Source of the DNA: Periconia sp. R9002
Lineage: Eukaryota; Ascomycota; Dothideomycetes; Pleosporales; Periconiaceae
Assembly (NCBI GenBank): GCA_023627715.1
Contig: JAMAHW010000004.1
Location: forward strand, 787,723 to 851,722
DNA: 64,000 nt
Reading direction: 5' to 3'
How positions within the stretch are numbered: position 1 is the stretch's first letter; the number at the start of each line of letters is the position of its first letter. This document shows, in pieces, positions 59,831-64,000 of the stretch. The notes under the pieces were generated by a model, which ran no database searches, had not been told where the DNA came from, and saw nothing but the letters and a program-made list of their open reading frames with translations. The position numbers and the translations under genes were made by a program.

Positions 59831-60298
59831 ATGGCCGAAGAACCACAGCCTGAAGCCATTCATGAAGGCGCCGCAGACCCACATGCTCCTACAGGCACGG
59901 CAGAAGATCGTAAGGCCGCCGCCGCTCTCTCTTCGCTCGATGCACAAGACGACGACACTGCGGGAAAGAAGAATGTGGACAGCAAGGCCCTAGGGGAGGC
60001 TATGAAGGGACTCAGCGTGAAGGACAAGAATGGTGACGAAAAGAAAAGGACCGTCAAGATCGATGCTGCGGATGTATCTTTGCTGGTGCGTCTCCTTGGC
60101 TATGTTTGGAAACATAATGATTTGATATATCTATAACAACTAGTCGTCCACAATAGTAGACAAGCCTGGTACTGATTTAGTGTCGAACAGGTGGCACAGC
60201 TCGAGCTCCCCAAACAGAAAGCAACGGATCTTTTGCGCGCAAATGATGGAAATGTTTTGATGGCGATCAAGTCTTTCATCACTCCTGCCTTTGCTTGA
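59831..60298 (+). CDS. HYPK-like UBA protein (NatA regulator)
   Basis: A 120-aa protein from exons 59831-60085 and 60191-60298 (105-nt intron). The N-terminal ~60 residues are charged and disordered (PQPEAIHEGAADPHAP, AAALSSLDAQDDD). The C-terminal ~45 residues form the UBA-like domain: VDAADVSLL-type helix, then VAQLELPKQKATDLLRANDG, then NVLMAIKSFITPAFA. The order and the LELPKQKATDLL signature match HYPK, which binds the NatA N-terminal acetyltransferase at the ribosome and tunes its activity. It differs from the NAC alpha subunit, which has an additional NAC domain and is longer. Location is cytosolic and ribosome-associated by family knowledge. The intron is placed exactly within the UBA domain, between VSLL and VAQLEL. 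Confidence 0.85.
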
Positions 60299-60769
60299 TT
60301 AGCTATTTGCATATACAGCTACCCTCTAGCCTCGTGCGCTGGACTTTCTCACGTACCAGATCTCCTCTACCCACACCGTCGAAAAGGGCTGATATTGAAG
60401 GGATGTGACAAGGTAGGATCAGGACTAGATTTAGGAGGAAGAGTAGTGCCTACGAGTTACTCAAAGGAGTCCGCATGGCTCTACTTCAATACGGTAATCC
60501 AAAGTTGGATCGGGGTGGATTGAATTCAACACGTAACACACCCATGCAAGACACTGATTATTATTGGATGCAAGTAGTGTGAACGGCACACGAATGGTCA
60601 GGACCAATAATGATCCAATAATGTCGTTGAGATTGAAGAGCACAGCGAGAGAAAGAAGTCTACGGCAATGATGTAGCAAGAACATGGAATAAAAATATAG
60701 GCCAAATCAAGACGGAGAATTGTCTCGCTAGGGTCCACTGCATATTATTATATCTGAACAAACAGATAC
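60299..60769. other. Intergenic region before the gene remnant
   Basis: 471 bases. It contains the HYPK 3' UTR and, on the minus strand, a stretch open after an acceptor-like ggaccctag at 60730 that may be the second exon of the remnant gene at its right. It is not supported as an independent gene. Confidence 0.4.
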
Positions 60770-61015
60770 TCACCGGACAGGTCCTTCTGTGTTTCTCAAG
60801 TGCTGTGATTGTAGTAGGATCAACAGTGTCCTCATACAAGTTGAAATAGACGTTGGAGCCTGAGGCTCTACTAAACCCAAGACTGCGACAAGATTGCCTT
60901 CTGGTTCATAGAAAGCAGCAGCAATGAAAATTTCTTTGTTCTTCACCATTACCCAGTCCTGGTGCCGGCGGACTTCGGACTTAGTGAATGAATGGTATTC
61001 TCGCACTTTCTTCAT
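60770..61015 (-). pseudogene. Frameshifted gene remnant, unrecognised
   Basis: A minus-strand coding-like stretch that switches frame once. From ATG at 61015 the first frame reads KVREYHSFTKSEVRRHQDWV and continues through KNKEIFIAAAFYEPEGNLVA. Near 60885 a plausible continuation is found in another frame (SLGFSRASGSNVYFNLYEDT..., then PTTITALEKHRRTCP). That second frame ends exactly at a canonical donor GTGAGT (about 60774), which favours a former exon. The original frame runs on through a less protein-like stretch. A one-base insertion or deletion around 60,880-60,895 would explain this. I do not recognise the family. It lies at the edge of the AT-rich block, where decay is expected. A sequencing error or chance remain possible. 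Confidence 0.3.
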
Positions 61016-61044
61016 TCACCCCAAAAACGCAAAAATATAACAAA

Positions 61045-61177
61045 AATACAACTGTGCCATAACACAGATTCGAACTCACGACCTCCAAGATCCCATAAAA
61101 GGCAAAAAATGTAATGAAGCAACCCGGATTAGACACTAGAGTACTACCGCTAGCCTATTTAAGTAGACAGTTGTATT
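61045..61177 (-). repeat. 133-bp tRNA-like unit with 11-bp terminal inverted repeats
   Basis: The ends are perfect inverted repeats: aatacaactgt at 61045-61055 and acagttgtatt at 61167-61177. On the minus strand an exact Pol III B box (GTTCGAATC, 61075-61067) sits in a T-arm-like context. An A-box-like GGCTAGCGGTAG lies about 80 bases upstream on the same strand. Cloverleaf folding is incomplete: the T stem does not pair and the acceptor arms do not match. It is therefore not a functional tRNA by eye. It may be a decayed tRNA gene, a tRNA-derived SINE, or a small foldback element that captured one. Confidence 0.5.
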
Positions 61178-61834
61178 ACTAGAATGAGCCCACTAGTCCC
61201 CACTTTCGTAAAGTTATTAGCGACCCCCTACTTAAACTTTATTATAGAAATATTCTCTACTAATACTAAATATATAGTACTTAAAAATAAGAAGTAATAT
61301 AGAGAGATAGATTTAGGTAAAAAAAGTAAAATTAGTATAGTAGTATAGGTAGCGTTATAGGTAGTAGTAACTAGTATATAGTTATTATTTCTATTTATTA
61401 ATTTAAATTACTTTAGGTTTATTACTATAGAGTAGGCGTTATAGCTACTCTAATTATTAGAGCTAAGGCTATTTACTTAGGACTCTAGTACTATAAGTTT
61501 TTTATATTATATATTATAAATATTAATATTATAGGTATCTAATTATTAGATACGTAGTTAAAATTTAGTTATATAGTATATTTTAAATAAAGGAAGTAAA
61601 TTATATAAAGATAGTTTTTATATTATATTAAATTACTATTTTATTTTTAGTACTTAAGAGAATATAAAGATAGTACTCTAATATACTAAAATTTAATAGA
61701 ATATATAGTAAGGTAGTGCTATAAATAGTCCTTTTATACTATTAGTCCTAATAGAGTGTTAAAGATAGGCTAGTAAAGAGATTATTATATTATAAACTAA
61801 TATTAGACTAGTACCTTAAAAGGTTTATTTAAAG

Positions 61835-62178
61835 AGTATAAGTAAAGTAGATATAAAAAGTAATAGTTTATTAAGTAAACTAAAAGTAAATTATTATCTA
61901 GAACTTAAGGTTAATTATAATAATCTAAAAAGAATATTATTCTTATCTATATATATTATTATCCTATAGAATTTTATAGTATCCTATAATTTTAGCTTAT
62001 AGGATCCTATAGTATTTTATAGTATCCTATAGCTTACCTAATATACTAAGCTTAAGATTATAGAATTACGTAACTCTAGCGTTATTAATTAGTTATACGT
62101 ATTCTATACTTACTTATTATCTATACCTTTTTACTTATATTTCTTATAAGCGCTTATCTCCTATATAAAGTTTGTAAT
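61835..62178. repeat. 344-bp repeat, copy 1
   Basis: First of two directly adjacent head-to-tail copies. It starts agtataagtaaagtagatat and ends with ctatataaagtttgtaat. It contains a 12-bp palindrome ataggatcctat at 61999-62010 and retains several CpG sites (acg, gcg) that are missing in copy 2. Confidence 0.85.
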
Positions 62179-62522
62179 AGTATAAGTAAAGTAGATATAA
62201 AGAGTAATAGTTTATTAAGTAAACTAAAAGTAGATTATTATCTAGAACTTAAAATTAATTATAATAATCTAAAAGAAATATTATTTTTATCTATATATAT
62301 TATTATTCTATAGAATCTTATAGTATTCTATAGCCTTAGCTTATAGAATTCTATAGTATCTTATAGTATTTTATAGCTTACCTAATATACTAAGCTTAAA
62401 ATTATAGGATTATGTAACTCTAGTATTATTAATTAGTTATATATATTTTATACTTACTTATTATCTATACCTCTTTACTTATATTTTTTATAAGTGCTTA
62501 TTTCCTATATAAAGTTTATAAT
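62179..62522. repeat. 344-bp repeat, copy 2
   Basis: Second copy, beginning at the base after copy 1 and of identical length. The palindrome position, 344 bases on, reads atagaattctat (62343-62354). By eye all differences from copy 1 are transitions. The C-to-T and G-to-A changes include CpG positions. Confidence 0.85.
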
Positions 62523-64000
62523 ACTATCTCCTTCTTCTTTTACTTTATATTTTTATAAGCTAATTATAGTTTCTAGTAGTACTATTTATTATTACGCTAT
62601 AGGTAACTATATAAACGCTATAAGTACTATTATAATAGTTTCTTATTAATATTATATAAAAAAGAGTTTAGTATATAAGATATTATTATTAAAAAAATAA
62701 TATAGAAATTATTATTAAAATAGTATTATAAAATATAAGCTAGTAGAAGTTTTTACGCTAAACTTCTTAAAAATTAATAAAAAGTTAGCTTATTTAGATT
62801 AATAAAAAATAGCTATAGATAAAGCTAAAAAGTAGACGCTCTAAGCCTTATTAGTAGCGTATACTAAAAAGAGTTATTTTTATAAATAGCGTAAGTTACT
62901 TTAGTATAAAAAGTAATAGTTAGTTTTATTATTAGATAGTTATATAGAGGATTTTAAAGTGTTAGAAAGTTTTAAAAAAATTAATAAAGAGGTTAGTATT
63001 TTTAAAAATAGTCTAATACTAGAAATTTTAGCTCTTAACTAAAACGTCTAGTAGCTTTTATAGTAAAAAAGTAATCTTTTTTCTAATAGTATTATATTTT
63101 TAAACTAGGCCTATACTTTTAGTTTATAAATTTTCTAAGTTTCTTTTTATTTTTTCTCTTTATTTAGTATAACTCCTCTATATTTCTAATTTTTATATAG
63201 CTAAGAATATTATAGTATAATTCTTTTTTAGCTTTTTTAAGTATTATTTTATAGTTTATTAAGTTACTTTTAGGTTTCTAAGTATTATCTTCTTTAGAGT
63301 ATCTTTTCTACTTAACTAACTATTTCTATAGAAACTAGTTATTTTAGAAGTTTTTTTAGCTAATTTTTTTATAGTTAAGAATAGCTTTAACTTTAAATTT
63401 ATTTTCTTTTTATAGTTAGTACTAAAATATTTTTTATAGTAGCGTTTTAGAGTCTATTAGTTCTAGTATACTAATATAGAACCTAGGGTATATTCTAGCG
63501 TTTTTAGGTAGATTTAATAGAAAGTTTACTAGTCTACTTTATACTTTAATTAAAAATAGTCTAATTTTAATATAATTAAGTTCTTTATTTAGTTATTTTA
63601 TTTTAAAGTTCTTTATTTTTAAATATACTTTATCTTTTTTTTTTTAGCTAAAGTACTATTTTTTTTTTTATTAATATATAAAATTTATTACTATTAAGCT
63701 TATTATAACGTTTTTTATAATTATTTATATATTTTCTATATTTCTTTTATATTATATATTACTTTCTCTAACTACGTATATAGTAGATTTTTCTTAAAAA
63801 GATTTAGGTGTTTCCTATAGTATAGGTAGAATAGTAATTTTTCTATTATTTCTAATTTACTATTATTAAATACTATTTACGCTATAAGTAGTAATAAGAC
63901 TTAATTATTTTACTAATTATTATAGTATAATTTTAGGTAGGCTTTTAATATTCTATTTATTTTTTTTATTTATTTATCTATTTTTAAATAGAATAATATT

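Larger units (their letters stand above)
61190..64000. repeat. AT-rich, RIP-like degraded repeat block
   Basis: From about 61,200 base composition changes abruptly to highly AT-rich sequence that continues to the window end. CpA and TpG are almost absent (I find only isolated cases such as tgttaaag near 61758 and agtgctta near 62491), and TpA is extremely common. This is the footprint of C-to-T change at CpA on both strands, that is, repeat-induced point mutation. No open reading frame of meaningful length survives. Original content was presumably transposons, but no family can be named. No telomeric TTAGGG array is visible. Confidence 0.8.

Noticed and set aside
61835..62522. Regular repeats resembling a CRISPR array
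   Set aside because: Only two long direct copies with no spacers, in a eukaryotic RIP block.
62680..63100. Possible transposase reading frame in the AT block
   Set aside because: Stops in every frame within short distances and saturated C-to-T change make any family call guesswork.

Overview
The window is nuclear DNA of a filamentous ascomycete (Pezizomycotina), probably of Dothideomycete type. The class assignment is inference. The evidence is short introns (mostly 47-90 nt, with GT-AG ends and CTAAC-like branch points), typical fungal families (SUR7, Zn2Cys6, UTP4, CSC1, class II DAHP synthase), and a terminal AT block almost without CpA and TpG, the signature of repeat-induced point mutation (RIP). 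No contiguous operons or bacterial features are present. I joined exons by hand from reading-frame continuity and splice signals. Every spliced model has a length divisible by three.

Layout. 1-4.8 kb: the 5' end of a KNL1/Spc7 kinetochore gene (minus), divergent from a KMT6/EZH2-type H3K27 methyltransferase (plus). 5.6-6.7 kb: a SUR7-family membrane protein. 6.7-11 kb: non-coding. 11-12.4 kb: a PNG1-type peptide:N-glycanase. 12.4-16.2 kb: non-coding. 16.2-19.1 kb: the UTP4/cirhin WD40 ribosome-assembly factor. 19.1-25.9 kb: a 6.8 kb stretch without a convincing gene, ending in the CT-rich leader of a G1-type cyclin (25.9-27.1 kb). 28.3-29.0 kb: a small single-pass membrane protein. 31.2-38.0 kb: an MFS transporter, a membrane-anchored multicopper oxidase and a secreted acid phosphatase. 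38.3-42.4 kb: an alpha/beta hydrolase and a PAP2 lipid phosphatase. 43.1-49.3 kb: a 1,215-aa unrecognised protein with a C-terminal membrane anchor, a small HTH-like protein and an unrecognised 172-aa protein. 51.6-53.0 kb: a Zn2Cys6 regulator. 54.0-60.3 kb: a CSC1/OSCA-type channel, a class II DAHP synthase and an HYPK-like NatA regulator.

The right end changes character. A frameshifted gene remnant (60.8-61.0 kb) is followed by a 133-bp unit with perfect 11-bp terminal inverted repeats and an exact Pol III B box. Next comes a >2.8 kb AT-rich, RIP-like block containing a head-to-tail pair of 344-bp repeats. By eye these two copies differ only by transitions and have no indels.

Most genes are housekeeping (chromatin, kinetochore, ribosome assembly, proteostasis, cell cycle, aromatic amino acids) and do not form one pathway. 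Neighbours that could act in one compartment are the membrane-anchored oxidase and the secreted acid phosphatase, which share a divergent promoter. I found no convincing new multigene system. The strongest candidates for something undescribed are the inverted-repeat/B-box element, the paired 344-bp repeats and the unrecognised proteins.
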